A DNA stretch of 64,000 bases from Streptomyces sp. P3 (GCF_003032475.1 NZ_CP028369.1:3968001-4032000); one strand, 5' to 3'; shown: positions 1 to 8,788, counted from the stretch's first letter. The notes: generated by a model from the sequence alone, not told the origin. Numbers and translations are program-made.

Positions 1-20
1 ATCAGGTAGTTGGAGAACAC
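1..20 (-). CDS. efeU: EfeU/FTR1-type iron permease, N-terminal fragment (runs off the window)
   Basis: Only seven codons are present, reading V-F-S-N-Y-L-(I/M) from a GTG at 18-20. This matches the start of FTR1-family permeases of actinobacteria as I know them. A strong ribosome binding site, AAGGAGG on the minus strand (29-35), sits 8 nt upstream inside the end of efeB, and the GTG lies 3 nt after the efeB stop, so translational coupling is likely. EfeU is the membrane iron channel of the EfeUOB ferrous-iron uptake system. Identity rests on context and seven residues, so it is an inference. Confidence 0.6.
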
Positions 21-23
21 GCG

Positions 24-1277
24 CTACGCCTCCTTGGAGAACAGCGTCCGGCCCCACCAGTCGTCCTTGTCGCGGACGCCCGGAGGGACCGCGAAGACGG
101 CCGAACCCACGTGCTGGATGTACTCGTTGAGCGCGTCGGTCGCCAGGTGGCGCTGGATGCGGACGAATCCGTTGCTCACGTCGCGCATGTAGGCGAGGAA
201 GAACAGCCCCGCCTCCAGCCGGCCCAGACCGTCGGTGCCGTCGGTGAAGGAGTAGCCGCGGCGCAGGATCGTCGACCCCTGGTTGGAGTCGGGGTGCGCG
301 AGCCGGACGTGCGCGTCGGGCTTCATCGCCTTCAGGAACGGCTCGTCGTGCTCCTTCGCCTTGCCGACCGGAGCGCCTTCGCCCTTGTCCCGGCCGAAGA
401 TGTCCTCCTGCTCCTGCAGCGAGGTGCGGTCCCAGGTCTCGATGTGCATGCGGATGCGCCGGGCGACGAGGTAGGAGCCGCCCGTCATCCAGTCGGCACC
501 GTCCTTCTCGCCGACCCACACGAACTTCTTCAGCCGGTCGGTCTCGGTGCCCGCGATGTTGCGGGTGCCGTCCTTGAAGCCCATCAGGTTGCGCGGGGTC
601 TGCGCGTCGGGCGTGGTGGAGGAGGTCTTGCCGAAGCCGAGCTGCGACCAGCGGATGACGACCTTGCCCATGCCGATCCGGGCCAGGTTGCGGATCGCGT
701 GCACGGCGACCTGCGGATCGTCCGCGCAGGCCTGGACGCACAGGTCGCCGTTGCTGCGGGCCGCGTCGAGCGCGTCCCCGGCGAAGGCGGGCAGGTCGAC
801 CAGGGCGCCCGGCCGCCGGGCGGCCAGGTCGAACTTCGTGAACAGGGAGGGCCCGAAGCCGACCGTCAGGGTCAGCCGGGACGGCTTGAGGCCCAGCGCC
901 TCGCCGGTGTCGTCCGGCGGCGCCTCGGGAAGGCCGCCGTGCGCGCCCTCGCCGACCGCCTTCCCGGCCGTCATCCGGCGGGCCGCCTCGGTCCAGTCCT
1001 TCAGCAGCCGGACGAACTCGGCGCGGTCCGTGGTCGTCACGTCGAACGCGGCGAAGTGCAGCCGGTCCTGCACGGGTGTGGCGATGCCCGCCTGGTTCGC
1101 GCCGTGGAAGTCGACCGCGGCGCCCGCGTCGGCGGCCACCGGGTCGACGTCGTTGCCGGTGCGGGTCATCGCGACCGCGCCGCCCGCCGCGGCGGCGCCG
1201 AGCGCGAGCCCGGCACCGCCCCAGCCGATCAGCGACCGTCGCGTCGGGCTGGTGCCCTGGATGTCCGACTCCGTCAT
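24..1277 (-). CDS. efeB: EfeB, Tat-exported DyP-type haem peroxidase (deferrochelatase)
   Basis: A 417-residue protein starting MTESDIQ. The N-terminus has a twin-arginine signal (TRRSLIGWGGAG near residue 13), so it should be exported folded. The body is a dye-decolourising peroxidase: the diagnostic GxxDG motif is seen as GFKDGTRN near residue 230, whose Asp is the distal catalytic residue in this family. In EfeUOB systems EfeB is the haem peroxidase that works with EfeO in iron uptake, and it has also been proposed to release iron from haem. It lies 26 nt after efeO and 3 nt before efeU, forming an efeO-efeB-efeU operon. Upstream in-frame sequence to 2120 lies over efeO and is not used. 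Confidence 0.93.
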   Translation of the reverse strand: MTESDIQGTSPTRRSLIGWGGAGLALGAAAAGGAVAMTRTGNDVDPVAADAGAAVDFHGANQAGIATPVQDRLHFAAFDVTTTDRAEFVRLLKDWTEAARRMTAGKAVGEGAHGGLPEAPPDDTGEALGLKPSRLTLTVGFGPSLFTKFDLAARRPGALVDLPAFAGDALDAARSNGDLCVQACADDPQVAVHAIRNLARIGMGKVVIRWSQLGFGKTSSTTPDAQTPRNLMGFKDGTRNIAGTETDRLKKFVWVGEKDGADWMTGGSYLVARRIRMHIETWDRTSLQEQEDIFGRDKGEGAPVGKAKEHDEPFLKAMKPDAHVRLAHPDSNQGSTILRRGYSFTDGTDGLGRLEAGLFFLAYMRDVSNGFVRIQRHLATDALNEYIQHVGSAVFAVPPGVRDKDDWWGRTLFSKEA

Positions 1278-1303
1278 GTCCTGGCCCCTCGGATGCTGTT
1301 CGG

Positions 1304-2443
1304 TTACTTGGCGACGGCGGCGGCGAGCTTGGACAGGGGCTCCGCGAGCGCGTTGACCCCGTCCGACAGCTTCTTGCGGTCGGCGGCGCCGACCTTGTCG
1401 TACGAGGTGAACTCGTAGGACGTGGCGTTCGGCCGGTAGGCGTCCAGCAGCGCGTTCAGCGCGGCGAACTGCTTGTCCAGCTCGGTGACCAGGGCCGGGT
1501 CGTTCTTCTGGGCGACCGGCTTGAGCAGGTCGTACGACTTCTGCGCGCCCTCGACGTTGGCCTTGAAGTCGACGAGGTCGGTGTGCGAGTAGCGCTCCTC
1601 CTCGCCGGTGACCTTGCCGGTGGCGACCTCGTCGAGGAGCTCCTTGGCGCCGTTGGCCATGGAGGTCGGCGTGATCTCGGCCTTGCCGACGCGCTTCTGC
1701 CAGTCGGTCAGGTCGGTGACCAGCTGGTCGGCGAGGGTCTTCTCCTCGGCGCCGATCTTCTTGTCCTGCCAGAGGGCCTTCTCCAGCCGGTGCCAGCCGG
1801 TCCACTTCTGGCCCGCCTCCAGGCCGTCGGCGCGGACGTCGACCTTCGGGTCGATGTCGCCGAAGGACTCCGCGACCGGCTCGGTGCGCTCCCAGCCGAT
1901 GCGGGAGGGAGCGTAGGCCTTCTTCGCGGCCTCGAGGTCGCCGGCCTTGACCGCCGCGACGAAGGTCGCGACCTTGGGCAGTGTCTCGTCGGCCTGGGCC
2001 TGCGCGTAGGAGCGGTAGGCGGCCACCGCCTTGTCCAGCCGGGGATCGCGCTCGGCCGCGGAGCCGCCGGTGACCTTGAGGTCCTGGCGGATGCCGTCGC
2101 CCTTCATGCCCGGCTTGCACGCGATCTCGTAGCTACCGGCCTTCACCTCGGCGGTGACCCGCTGCTTGGTGCCGGGGCCGATGTTCTCGCGCTCGCTGAC
2201 GACCCGGTCGTCCGGGAACAGGATGTAGACCTCGGTGACCTTGGAGCCCTTGTTCTCGATGGCGAGCTCGACGTGGCCGGCGGAGATCTCCTTCCTGGAG
2301 GTCTCGCACTTGGAGTCGGTGGCGGTCACGCCGATGACCCGCTCGCCGTCCTCGTCCCCGCTTTTCGAGGTGCAGGCCGTGACGGCGGTCAGGGCCGTCG
2401 CCATGGCGACGGCGGTGACGACGGAGAGTCGTGCGGCTCGCAT
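1304..2443 (-). CDS. efeO: EfeO iron-uptake lipoprotein (cupredoxin plus M75 peptidase-like domain)
   Basis: A 379-residue exported protein. The start MRAARLSVV is chosen because a signal peptide with a lipobox-like Cys (TAVTACTSKSG, about residue 24) follows. Residues about 35-125 form the cupredoxin-like domain. The remainder is the M75/imelysin-like domain with the metal-binding HxxE motif, seen as GWHRLEKALW near residue 225. EfeO is the periplasmic or cell-surface iron-binding component that feeds EfeU. It is the first gene of the operon, and an iron box lies 49 bp upstream of the start, so repression by iron-loaded DmdR/DtxR is expected. Confidence 0.93.
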   Translation of the reverse strand: MRAARLSVVTAVAMATALTAVTACTSKSGDEDGERVIGVTATDSKCETSRKEISAGHVELAIENKGSKVTEVYILFPDDRVVSERENIGPGTKQRVTAEVKAGSYEIACKPGMKGDGIRQDLKVTGGSAAERDPRLDKAVAAYRSYAQAQADETLPKVATFVAAVKAGDLEAAKKAYAPSRIGWERTEPVAESFGDIDPKVDVRADGLEAGQKWTGWHRLEKALWQDKKIGAEEKTLADQLVTDLTDWQKRVGKAEITPTSMANGAKELLDEVATGKVTGEEERYSHTDLVDFKANVEGAQKSYDLLKPVAQKNDPALVTELDKQFAALNALLDAYRPNATSYEFTSYDKVGAADRKKLSDGVNALAEPLSKLAAAVAK

Positions 2444-2491
2444 TCGGGCTCCCAGCGGTGGCTGAAAAATCACGTGACAGGGCTCACACGG

Positions 2492-2510
2492 ATTGGTGAG
2501 GCTCGCCTAA
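2492..2510. promoter_or_regulatory. Iron box (DmdR/DtxR-type operator) for efeOBU
   Basis: The core GGTGAGGCTCGCCTAA matches 14 of 16 positions of the DmdR consensus core GGTTAGGCTCACCTAA. It lies about 50 bp upstream of the efeO start, where an iron-dependent repressor would block transcription. A second partial match (AGGCTTACCTG) follows at 2519-2529. Confidence 0.75.
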
Positions 2511-2701
2511 CTTATCCAAGGCTTACCTGCGTAATACCCGTCCTGGCCGTGATTCAGCTCTCATAGACGCTGTAAGAGCACGAGAGGATCACGGAGTCAC
2601 AAACCAGACGTCAAGGAAAGGTAAAAGGAGATTCAAAGATTCCGTTTCCGTGGCCGCCGCGATCGCACGTACGCCGCCGCCGGCAGTGCTTCAATTCCCC
2701 G

Positions 2702-3346
2702 GTGACTGATTACGACGTGCTCCGCGTCTTCTGCGCGCCGAACGGCGGCTACGGCAACGAACTGGGCGTGGTGCGCGAAGGCTCGGTGCTGCCCGAGCGT
2801 GCGGACCGTCAGGAGCTCGCGGCCAAACTCGGCTTCAGCGAGACCGTGTTCGTCGACGACCCCGAGCGCGGCGTCGTCGACATCTACACGCCCACCATGC
2901 GGCTGCCGTTCGCGGGCCACCCGTGCGTGGGCGTCGGCTGGCTCCTCGACGTCCCCGAGCTCGTCACCCCCGCCGGGCTCGTCGGTGCCCGCCAGGACGG
3001 CGAGTTCACCTGGATCGAGGCCCGCGCCGAGTGGGCCCCGCCGCGCACCCTGAGCCAGTACGCCACAGCCGCCGAGGTCGACGACCTGCCGGTGCCGCCG
3101 AAGGGCGAGTGGATCTACGCGTGGGCCTGGGAGGACGAGCCCGCGGGCCGGATCCGCGCCCGCGGCTTCCCCGGCCGGGACGACGGCGTCGAGGAGGACG
3201 AGGCGACGGGCGCCGCGGCGCTGCTGCTCACCGAGCGCCTCGGCCGGGCCCTGAACATCACCCAGGGAGCGGGCTCCCAGATCCTCACGGCCCCCCAGCC
3301 GTACGGCTGGGTGGAGATCGGCGGGCGGGTGTTCCTCGAGCGCTGA
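2702..3346 (+). CDS. PhzF-family isomerase/epimerase-like protein
   Basis: A 214-residue protein with a GTG start. It has the PhzF-family fold signature: an N-terminal VFCAPNGGYGNELGVV, SETVFV near residue 47 and PFAGHPCVGVGW near residue 69, the GHPxxG motif that shapes the active site. The C-terminal half carries EEDEATGAAAL, the second conserved GxA segment. Family members are typically 260-300 residues, so this is a short form, with the linker between the two halves reduced. Substrate cannot be predicted; it stands alone, divergent from efeO, and shares the iron-box-containing intergenic region, so iron control is possible but unproven. Confidence 0.75.
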   Translation: MTDYDVLRVFCAPNGGYGNELGVVREGSVLPERADRQELAAKLGFSETVFVDDPERGVVDIYTPTMRLPFAGHPCVGVGWLLDVPELVTPAGLVGARQDGEFTWIEARAEWAPPRTLSQYATAAEVDDLPVPPKGEWIYAWAWEDEPAGRIRARGFPGRDDGVEEDEATGAAALLLTERLGRALNITQGAGSQILTAPQPYGWVEIGGRVFLER

Positions 3347-3451
3347 GCCCGCCGGCCGTGCGTCGGCGTCCGTACGGGTGGTGTGGCGTGTGCGCGCGGA
3401 CGCGAACGGGGACCACTGAGCGTGACCGCTCAGCCCCGTGAGAGGAACACC

Positions 3452-3655
3452 ATGCGCATCCGTTCAGTCCTTGCCGCCACCACCCTGGGATTCGCCCTCG
3501 CCGCCGTCGGCGCGACGACCGCCACCGCCGACGCCGGCCCCCGCGAGCACCACCACTTCGGTGAGGTCAAGGGTGTCTGCAGCCCGTACGTCGGCGCGAT
3601 CGACACGGTCTCGGCCGACATCTTCTGGGCCGGCAAGCACTGCGACCGCTTCTGA
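3452..3655 (+). CDS. Small secreted protein of unknown function
   Basis: A 67-residue protein starting MRIRSVLAATTLGF, preceded by GAGAGGAA as ribosome binding site. Residues 1-27 are a clear signal peptide ending ATADA. The mature part is only about 40 residues, begins with a His-rich stretch (EHHHFGEV) and has two Cys (VCSPY and KHCDRF) that could form a disulphide. I recognise no family. A small hairpin (CTGAGCG at 3416-3422 with CGCTCAG at 3427-3433) sits in the leader. The gene ends just before a strong bidirectional terminator. Longer upstream starts are unlikely because they would bury the signal peptide. Confidence 0.65.
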   Translation: MRIRSVLAATTLGFALAAVGATTATADAGPREHHHFGEVKGVCSPYVGAIDTVSADIFWAGKHCDRF

Positions 3656-3661
3656 CCCGTC

Positions 3662-3703
3662 GCACGGCCCCCTCGCCGGAAAGCGAGGGGGCCCGTCCGT
3701 GCG
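3662..3703. terminator. Bidirectional hairpin terminator
   Basis: GGCCCCCTCGC (3666-3676) pairs with GCGAGGGGGCC (3683-3693) around a short loop, with outer GCACGG/CCGTGC pairing extending the stem. It separates the small secreted gene from the convergent haem oxygenase gene and can serve both. Confidence 0.8.
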
Positions 3704-3709
3704 CCCGGC

Positions 3710-4357
3710 TCACGCCGAGAGCGGGAACTCCTCGCCCAGCTCCCGGAAGACGGCGGTGTTCAGCGCGAAGGCGTGCCTGCACTCGCTCACGATCCGCTGC
3801 TTCTCCAGGTCGTCCGCCCGCACCCCGTCCAGCAGCTCCCGGTAACTCCGCTTGAACGCCGCGGGATTGCCTATCTCCTCGAAGACGTAGAACCGGACGC
3901 CGTCGCCCTTGCGCGCGAAGCCCCACGTCCGCTCCGCCCGGTCGCGGATGATCTGCCCGCCCGAGAGGTCGCCCAGATACCGCGTGTAGTGGTGGGCGAT
4001 GTACCCCGCGGGCCACCGCTCGGCGCACTCGCGCACCCGGGCCGCGTAACGCCCGGTCGCCGGCAGGGCCGACAGGCCGTCGCGCCATCCGGGGCCCCGC
4101 AGATGCGCCAGGTCCCGCTCCAGCGCGGCGAGCCGGAACAACTCCGGCCGCACGAACGGCCCGGCCGCCGGATCGGACGCCAGCCGCTCCGCCCCGGCCT
4201 CCAGCGCCTCGTACACGAACCACAGCTGCTCGGTGTAGCGCGCGTAGGCGTCGACCCCGAGCCGGCCGCCGAGCAGGTCGCCCATGAACGTCGAGCTCTC
4301 CGCCTCCCTGTGCTGCTCGTGGGACGCCGTGCGGATGAGTGTCGAGAACGAGTCCAT
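3710..4357 (-). CDS. hmuO: Haem oxygenase (biliverdin-producing)
   Basis: A 215-residue protein, the usual length for bacterial haem oxygenases. The proximal-ligand region TASHEQHREAESSTFM lies at residues 10-25, with His16 as the likely iron ligand. The distal-helix motif YLGDLSGGQIIRD near residue 130 is the family's GDxSGGQ glycine-rich segment. It opens haem to biliverdin, CO and free iron in the cytoplasm. The iron box immediately upstream and the nearby efeOBU genes point to a role in haem-iron acquisition under iron limitation. Confidence 0.93.
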   Translation of the reverse strand: MDSFSTLIRTASHEQHREAESSTFMGDLLGGRLGVDAYARYTEQLWFVYEALEAGAERLASDPAAGPFVRPELFRLAALERDLAHLRGPGWRDGLSALPATGRYAARVRECAERWPAGYIAHHYTRYLGDLSGGQIIRDRAERTWGFARKGDGVRFYVFEEIGNPAAFKRSYRELLDGVRADDLEKQRIVSECRHAFALNTAVFRELGEEFPLSA

Positions 4358-4369
4358 GTCCCCATCCTT

Positions 4370-4388
4370 CGCGGTAAGGCTTACCTAA
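4370..4388. promoter_or_regulatory. Iron box (DmdR/DtxR-type operator) for haem oxygenase
   Basis: GGTAAGGCTTACCTAA (4373-4388) matches the DmdR core GGTTAGGCTCACCTAA at 14 of 16 positions and is itself nearly palindromic. It starts 16 bp upstream of the haem oxygenase start, overlapping the likely promoter. Confidence 0.78.
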
Positions 4389-4469
4389 GTCAATGGGTTG
4401 CCGACACACTGTCGGTAAAAGCGTACAAGAAAAGACGCGCCCCCGGCCGGGAACGGGTCTCGCCTCGCG

Positions 4470-5327
4470 CTACGGCAGCGTCAGGATCTCCGCGCCGGTG
4501 TCCGTCACGACGAGTGTGTGCTCGAACTGGGCCGTCCGCCTGCGGTCCTTGGTCACCACGGTCCAGCCGTCGTCCCACATGTCGTACTCGTGGGTGCCGA
4601 GCGTCAGCATCGGCTCGATGGTGAACGTCATCCCGGGCTGGATGACGGTCGTCGCGTGCGGACTGTCGTAGTGCGGGACGATCAGCCCGGAGTGGAACGA
4701 GGAGTTGATCCCGTGGCCGGTGAAGTCCCGCACCACCCCGTACCCGAACCGCTTCGCGTACGACTCGATGACCCGCCCGATGATGTTGATCTGCCGGCCG
4801 GGCCTGACCGCCCTGATCGCCCGCTCCAGGGACTCCCGGGTCCGCTCCACCAGCAGCCGCGACTCGTCGTCCACGTCCCCGACCAGGTACGTGGCGTTGT
4901 TGTCGCCGTGCACCCCGCCGATGTACGCCGTCACGTCCAGGTTGACGATGTCGCCGTCCCGCAGCACCGTCGAGTCCGGGATGCCGTGGCAGATCACCTC
5001 GTTGACGCTCGTGCACAGGGACTTCGGGAAGCCGCGGTAGCCGAGCGTCGACGGGTAGGCGCCGTGATCGCACATGTACTCGTGCGCGACCCTGTCCAGC
5101 TCGTCGGTGGTGACGCCCGGCGAGATCAGCTTCGCCGCCTCCGCCATCGCCTGCGCGGCGATCCGGCCGGCCCGGCGCATCGCCTCGACCGTCTCCGGCG
5201 TCTGCACCTCCGGCCCGGTGTACGGCGCCGGCGCGGGCTTGCCGACGTACTCGGGCCGGCGGATGTTTCCGGGCACCGAACGGATGGGGGACAGCTCGCC
5301 TGGGACGAGCAGTGACTGGCCAGACAT
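4470..5327 (-). CDS. map: Type I methionine aminopeptidase
   Basis: A 285-residue MetAP type I, removing N-terminal Met from nascent proteins. The N-terminal 40 residues carry a short extension ([12 protein letters not shown]) common in actinobacterial MetAPs. Metal-binding residues of the pita-bread fold are visible: Asp in [15 protein letters not shown], the second Asp in [14 protein letters not shown], His in FTGHGIN, Glu in FTIEPML and Glu in QFEHTL. The start at [11 protein letters not shown] was chosen over a far upstream ATG in the same frame because that one would run across the neighbouring divergent gene. Confidence 0.94.
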   Translation of the reverse strand: MSGQSLLVPGELSPIRSVPGNIRRPEYVGKPAPAPYTGPEVQTPETVEAMRRAGRIAAQAMAEAAKLISPGVTTDELDRVAHEYMCDHGAYPSTLGYRGFPKSLCTSVNEVICHGIPDSTVLRDGDIVNLDVTAYIGGVHGDNNATYLVGDVDDESRLLVERTRESLERAIRAVRPGRQINIIGRVIESYAKRFGYGVVRDFTGHGINSSFHSGLIVPHYDSPHATTVIQPGMTFTIEPMLTLGTHEYDMWDDGWTVVTKDRRRTAQFEHTLVVTDTGAEILTLP

Positions 5328-5384
5328 GCCAGTGAGTCTAACGAGCGGCCATGGGGGAACATGACGATGGCGAGAGGAGCCGTC

Positions 5385-5618
5385 ATGCCCCTGTTCAAGA
5401 AGCGGACCGCCGGCAAGCCGGGCGAGTGGTACTACTGCCTTGAGCACAAGAAGGTCGAAGAGGGTCCCGACTGCCCGGGCAAGGACCGCTTCGGCCCGTA
5501 CGCCACCCGTGGGGAGGCCGAGCACGCGATGCAGACCGCCCGCGAGCGCAACCTCGAGTGGGAGAACGACCCCCGGTGGCACGACGCCCCCGAGGGCGGC
5601 ACGCCGGGCGGCGGCTGA
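5385..5618 (+). CDS. Small conserved protein of unknown function
   Basis: A 77-residue protein from ATG 5385 ([10 protein letters not shown]), preceded by GAGAGGAG at 5371-5378. It is hydrophilic, with [13 protein letters not shown] and [16 protein letters not shown] as the most conserved-looking stretches, as I remember from other streptomycetes. The Cys-x2-His and further Cys suggest a possible metal site, but no function is known to me. It is divergent from map, and its stop codon directly abuts the stop of the convergent MFS gene (TGA/TCA at 5616-5621). Confidence 0.7.
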   Translation: MPLFKKRTAGKPGEWYYCLEHKKVEEGPDCPGKDRFGPYATRGEAEHAMQTARERNLEWENDPRWHDAPEGGTPGGG

Positions 5619-6959
5619 TCAGCCGTCCGGCGCCGACGAGGGCGCGGTGGCGGCGCGTCGCCCGGCGAGCCGCACCGCGTGCTCGTTCGTCCGGGCGTCG
5701 TAGGTCATCAGCCCCGGCAGGCACACCGCCAGCAGCCCCACAGCGCCCACGCACAGCAGACCGCCCGACCAGACGGACGTCCGCACCCCCAGCCAGGCCG
5801 CGACGCCGCCGCTGCGCAGCTGGCCGACCGTCGGCCCCACCGAATAGGACAGCAACTCGATCCCGGCGAGCCGCCCGCGCAGCTCGTCCGGGATCGTCTG
5901 GTTCCACATGGCCCCGCGGAAGATGCCGCTGACCATGTCGAAGCCGCCCGCGAACGTCAGACACAGCAGCACCAGCCATACGTCGCCGACGAGCCCCGCC
6001 GCGGCGATCGCCCCGCCCCACAGCGCGGCCGACAGCGCCACCACCCGGCCGTGCCGGTGCACCCGTGACGTCCATCCGCTGGTCAGGCTCACCAGCAGCG
6101 CCCCGGCCGGCACCGCCGCGTACATCAGCCCCAGCGACCACTCGGCGTCCAGCTCGTCCGCGAGGAACGGCAGCACGGCCAGCGGCATCGCGAGGGCCAT
6201 CGCGGCGAGATCGACCGCGTACGTGCCGAGCAGCTCCTTGCGGCCCCAGGCGTACCGGGCGCCCTCCGCGACGGCCTTCAGCGAGGGGCGGGCCGCCTCG
6301 TGCGACGCCGGGGACGCCGCGATGCCCGCCATGAAGGCGACCGACACCACGAACGTGAGCAGATCCGCGGCGTAGGCCCAGCCCAGCCCGGCGTAGGCGA
6401 CGACGACACCGGCGAGGGCCGGTCCGGCGACCCCGCCCACGGTCCACCGCAGCGCGTTCAGCGAGGCGGCCGCCGTCAGGTGCTCATGGGCGACGATCCG
6501 CGGCCACAGCGAGTCCAGCGCGGGCCGCTGGACGGAACCGAGAGCCGAGGAGAGGGCCGCGACGACGTACAGCGGCCAGAGCGCCGGCCCCGGCAGCATC
6601 GCGTTGACCAGCAGCACCGCGCTGAGCAGCCCCTGCCCCGCCTCGGTCCACACGATGAGGAGCCGCTTGTCCCAGGCGTCCGCGAGCGCGCCCCCGTACA
6701 GTCCGAACACCAGGAGCGGCACCAGTTCCACGGCCCCGATCGCGCCGACCGCGGCGGCCGACCCGGTCAGCTCCTTCACCTGCACCGGCAGCGCCACGAA
6801 GGTGAGGAAGGTCCCGAACCCGGAGATCGTCCCCGAGACCCACAGCCGTCGGAAGTCCGGGGAGGCCCGCCAGGGCGCGAGGTCGGGAAGCAGCGCACGC
6901 AGACCGGAGGGCGGGGGAGCGGAAGCGGGAGCGGGAGCGGGCAAGGCGTCGTCGGTCAC
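5619..6959 (-). CDS. MFS exporter (EntS-like, MFS_3 type)
   Basis: A 446-residue, roughly 12-helix major facilitator. The N-terminal ASPDFRRLWVSGTISGFG is typical of the enterobactin-exporter/MFS_3 group, followed by the loop motif GALADAWDKRLLIV (motif A-like, near residue 110). The N-terminal 25 residues are Ala/Pro/Ser rich, encoded by a small GGGAGC repeat near 6915-6940, so the true start could be a little further in. Substrate is unknown; drug or siderophore efflux are both seen in this group. No iron box is visible upstream. Confidence 0.82.
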   Translation of the reverse strand: MTDDALPAPAPASAPPPSGLRALLPDLAPWRASPDFRRLWVSGTISGFGTFLTFVALPVQVKELTGSAAAVGAIGAVELVPLLVFGLYGGALADAWDKRLLIVWTEAGQGLLSAVLLVNAMLPGPALWPLYVVAALSSALGSVQRPALDSLWPRIVAHEHLTAAASLNALRWTVGGVAGPALAGVVVAYAGLGWAYAADLLTFVVSVAFMAGIAASPASHEAARPSLKAVAEGARYAWGRKELLGTYAVDLAAMALAMPLAVLPFLADELDAEWSLGLMYAAVPAGALLVSLTSGWTSRVHRHGRVVALSAALWGGAIAAAGLVGDVWLVLLCLTFAGGFDMVSGIFRGAMWNQTIPDELRGRLAGIELLSYSVGPTVGQLRSGGVAAWLGVRTSVWSGGLLCVGAVGLLAVCLPGLMTYDARTNEHAVRLAGRRAATAPSSAPDG

Positions 6960-7080
6960 GAAGGGCCATGCTCGGCCGCCACCGGAGAGAGCGGCAACCG
7001 CTTTTCCCTCAGTAGCCCCGCCCCGTTCGGCGTCCCGCCCCCCCTCGGCGCCCCCGGCCCGGCGCGGCGGGCCGGGGCGG

Positions 7081-7677
7081 TCACCAGGCGGGAGGGGGCG
7101 GCGCCGTCAGACGTTCGGCGAGATGGGAGAGCCGGTCGCGCAGACGACGGCGCCCCCGGGCCGGCGGCAGCGTCTCCCCGGCCGCCGCGCTCACCAGGTG
7201 CTGCACCGTGTCCAGGTCCAGCGCGGAGCCGTCCGGGACGGCCAGCGTCTCGTGCGCCAGGGCCGTCAGCTGCGCCTCGCCGACGCCGAGCGCCAGGATC
7301 GTGACCCCGGCCCGCCGGGCGTCCGACACCCGCTCCAGCAGCGGCGCGTCCCCCGCCGGCGTCGCCACCAGCAGCGTCTCGCCGCGCCGCGCCGCCTCGA
7401 TCCGGCCCAGGCCGACCGCCAGCTGCGCCGGGTCCGACGGACGGGGGTGATGGCGCACCAGCGTCGGCGCCAGCTCCGGGGTACCCGACCACGCGGCCTC
7501 GTCCACCAGGTGCGCCGCCAGATGCCAGGGCTCGTACCGCGCCGAGCCGACCAGCAGCAGCCCGCCCCCGTGCGACACCACCGACCCCCGCAGCACCGCG
7601 GCGAACCGCCGGGTGGCCCCCAGCCACTCGGTCCCGGCGAGCACCTCACGCAGCAGCGCGACCCGTACGGCGTCCAT
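7081..7677 (-). CDS. Conserved hypothetical protein, SIS-like phosphosugar-binding fold suspected
   Basis: A 198-residue soluble protein. Segments such as GGGLLLVGSARYEPWHLAAHL, GETLLVATPAGD and GVTILALGVGEA look like the alternating strand-loop-helix pattern of SIS/Rossmann-like folds, but I see no decisive motif. The C-terminal 30 residues are basic and proline rich. It is divergent from the F420H2:NADP oxidoreductase gene with about 100 bp between the starts. Function unknown. The ATG at 7677 is the first start that does not run into the divergent promoter region. Confidence 0.6.
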   Translation of the reverse strand: MDAVRVALLREVLAGTEWLGATRRFAAVLRGSVVSHGGGLLLVGSARYEPWHLAAHLVDEAAWSGTPELAPTLVRHHPRPSDPAQLAVGLGRIEAARRGETLLVATPAGDAPLLERVSDARRAGVTILALGVGEAQLTALAHETLAVPDGSALDLDTVQHLVSAAAGETLPPARGRRRLRDRLSHLAERLTAPPPPAW

Positions 7678-7779
7678 GCCGCCGCATGCTGTCGCAGTCC
7701 GGCCGCCGCCGGCCGCCGATCGCCCCGCATTCACCCGACCTGGGGAAGACCGCCGCGCACCCCCACGTAAAGTCGGCCC

Positions 7780-8508
7780 ATGACCTCTACCGACAGTGCA
7801 CGAAACGCCTCCGCGGGCGCGCCGGCGAAGGCGCCCGCGAAGGACCCGTGGGACCTCCCCGACGTCTCCGGACTGGTCGTCGGCGTGCTCGGCGGCACCG
7901 GGCCGCAGGGCAAGGGCCTCGCCTACCGGCTCGCCAAGGCCGGCCAGAAGGTGATCATCGGCTCGCGCGCCGCCGACCGCGCCCTGGCCGCCGCCGAGGA
8001 ACTCGGCCACGGCGTCGAGGGCGCCGACAACGCCGAGACCGCGCGCCGCAGCGACATCGTGATCGTGGCCGTCCCGTGGGAGGGCCACGGCAAGACGCTG
8101 GAGTCCCTGCGCGAGGAACTGGCCGGCAAGCTCGTCGTCGACTGCGTCAACCCGCTCGGCTTCGACAAGAAGGGCGCCTACGCGCTCAAGCCGGAGGAGG
8201 GCAGCGCCGCCGAGCAGGCCGCCGCCCTGCTGCCGGACTCGCGGGTCGCCGCCGCCTTCCACCACCTGTCGGCCGTCCTGCTCCAGGACCCGGAGATCGA
8301 CGAGATCGACACCGACGTGATGGTGCTGGGCGAGGAGCGGGCGGACGTCGAGATCGTGCAGGCGCTGGCCGGCCGCATCCCCGGCATGCGCGGCGTCTTC
8401 GCCGGCCGGTTGCGAGGCGCCCACCAGGTGGAGTCCCTGGTCGCCAACCTGATCTCGGTCAACCGCCGCTACAAGGCCCACGCCGGGCTGCGCGTCACGG
8501 ACGTATGA
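7780..8508 (+). CDS. npdG: F420H2:NADP oxidoreductase (FNO/NpdG)
   Basis: A 242-residue protein. After a 27-residue Ala-rich leader, VVGVLGGTGPQGKGLAYRLA gives the NADP-binding GxGxxG-type loop, followed by VIIGSRAADRA, whose Ser-Arg contacts the 2'-phosphate of NADP. IVAVPWEGHGKTL and VVDCVNPLGF are the F420-side segments of the family. It moves hydride between NADPH and coenzyme F420, supplying F420H2 to actinobacterial redox enzymes. It stands alone, with no F420 biosynthesis gene in the window. Confidence 0.88.
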   Translation: MTSTDSARNASAGAPAKAPAKDPWDLPDVSGLVVGVLGGTGPQGKGLAYRLAKAGQKVIIGSRAADRALAAAEELGHGVEGADNAETARRSDIVIVAVPWEGHGKTLESLREELAGKLVVDCVNPLGFDKKGAYALKPEEGSAAEQAAALLPDSRVAAAFHHLSAVLLQDPEIDEIDTDVMVLGEERADVEIVQALAGRIPGMRGVFAGRLRGAHQVESLVANLISVNRRYKAHAGLRVTDV

Positions 8509-8569
8509 GCGCATGGGGGACACTGGTCGGAGCCAGCCCGGCAGTGTCCCCCGACAGGAGAACCGCCCC

Positions 8570-8788
8570 ATGTCCGCCCTTCCCCCGACCCGCCCGGCCC
8601 GGCGGCTCGCCCTCTACAGCCTCGCCGTCTGCGTGCTCGCCGTGGCCGCGGCGGTCGTCTCCTTCGTCCAGGGCAGCTTCCTGGGCATCGTCTGGGTGCT
8701 GCTCGCGGGCCTGTCGTCCAACATGACCTGGTACTACGTGAAGCGCGACAAGCTCCGCCGGTCGGCCGGCGCCGACGTCACGGGCTGA
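8570..8788 (+). CDS. Small membrane protein, two transmembrane helices
   Basis: A 72-residue protein starting MSALPPTRPARRL, with ACAGGAGAA as ribosome binding site. Two hydrophobic segments, LALYSLAVCVLAVAAAVVSF and the stretch around LGIVWVLLAGLSSNM, are separated by a short loop. A basic C-terminus (KRDKLRRSAG) would be cytoplasmic. No family recognised. It follows npdG by 61 bp and its 3' end overlaps the convergent peptidase gene by 11 bp. Confidence 0.6.
   Translation: MSALPPTRPARRLALYSLAVCVLAVAAAVVSFVQGSFLGIVWVLLAGLSSNMTWYYVKRDKLRRSAGADVTG

Noticed and set aside
1076..2566. 496-codon plus-strand open frame opposite efeO
   Set aside because: It is the antisense frame of efeO/efeB, a common result of high GC at third positions. 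Its translation is low complexity (Gly/Leu/Val/Arg) and matches no family.
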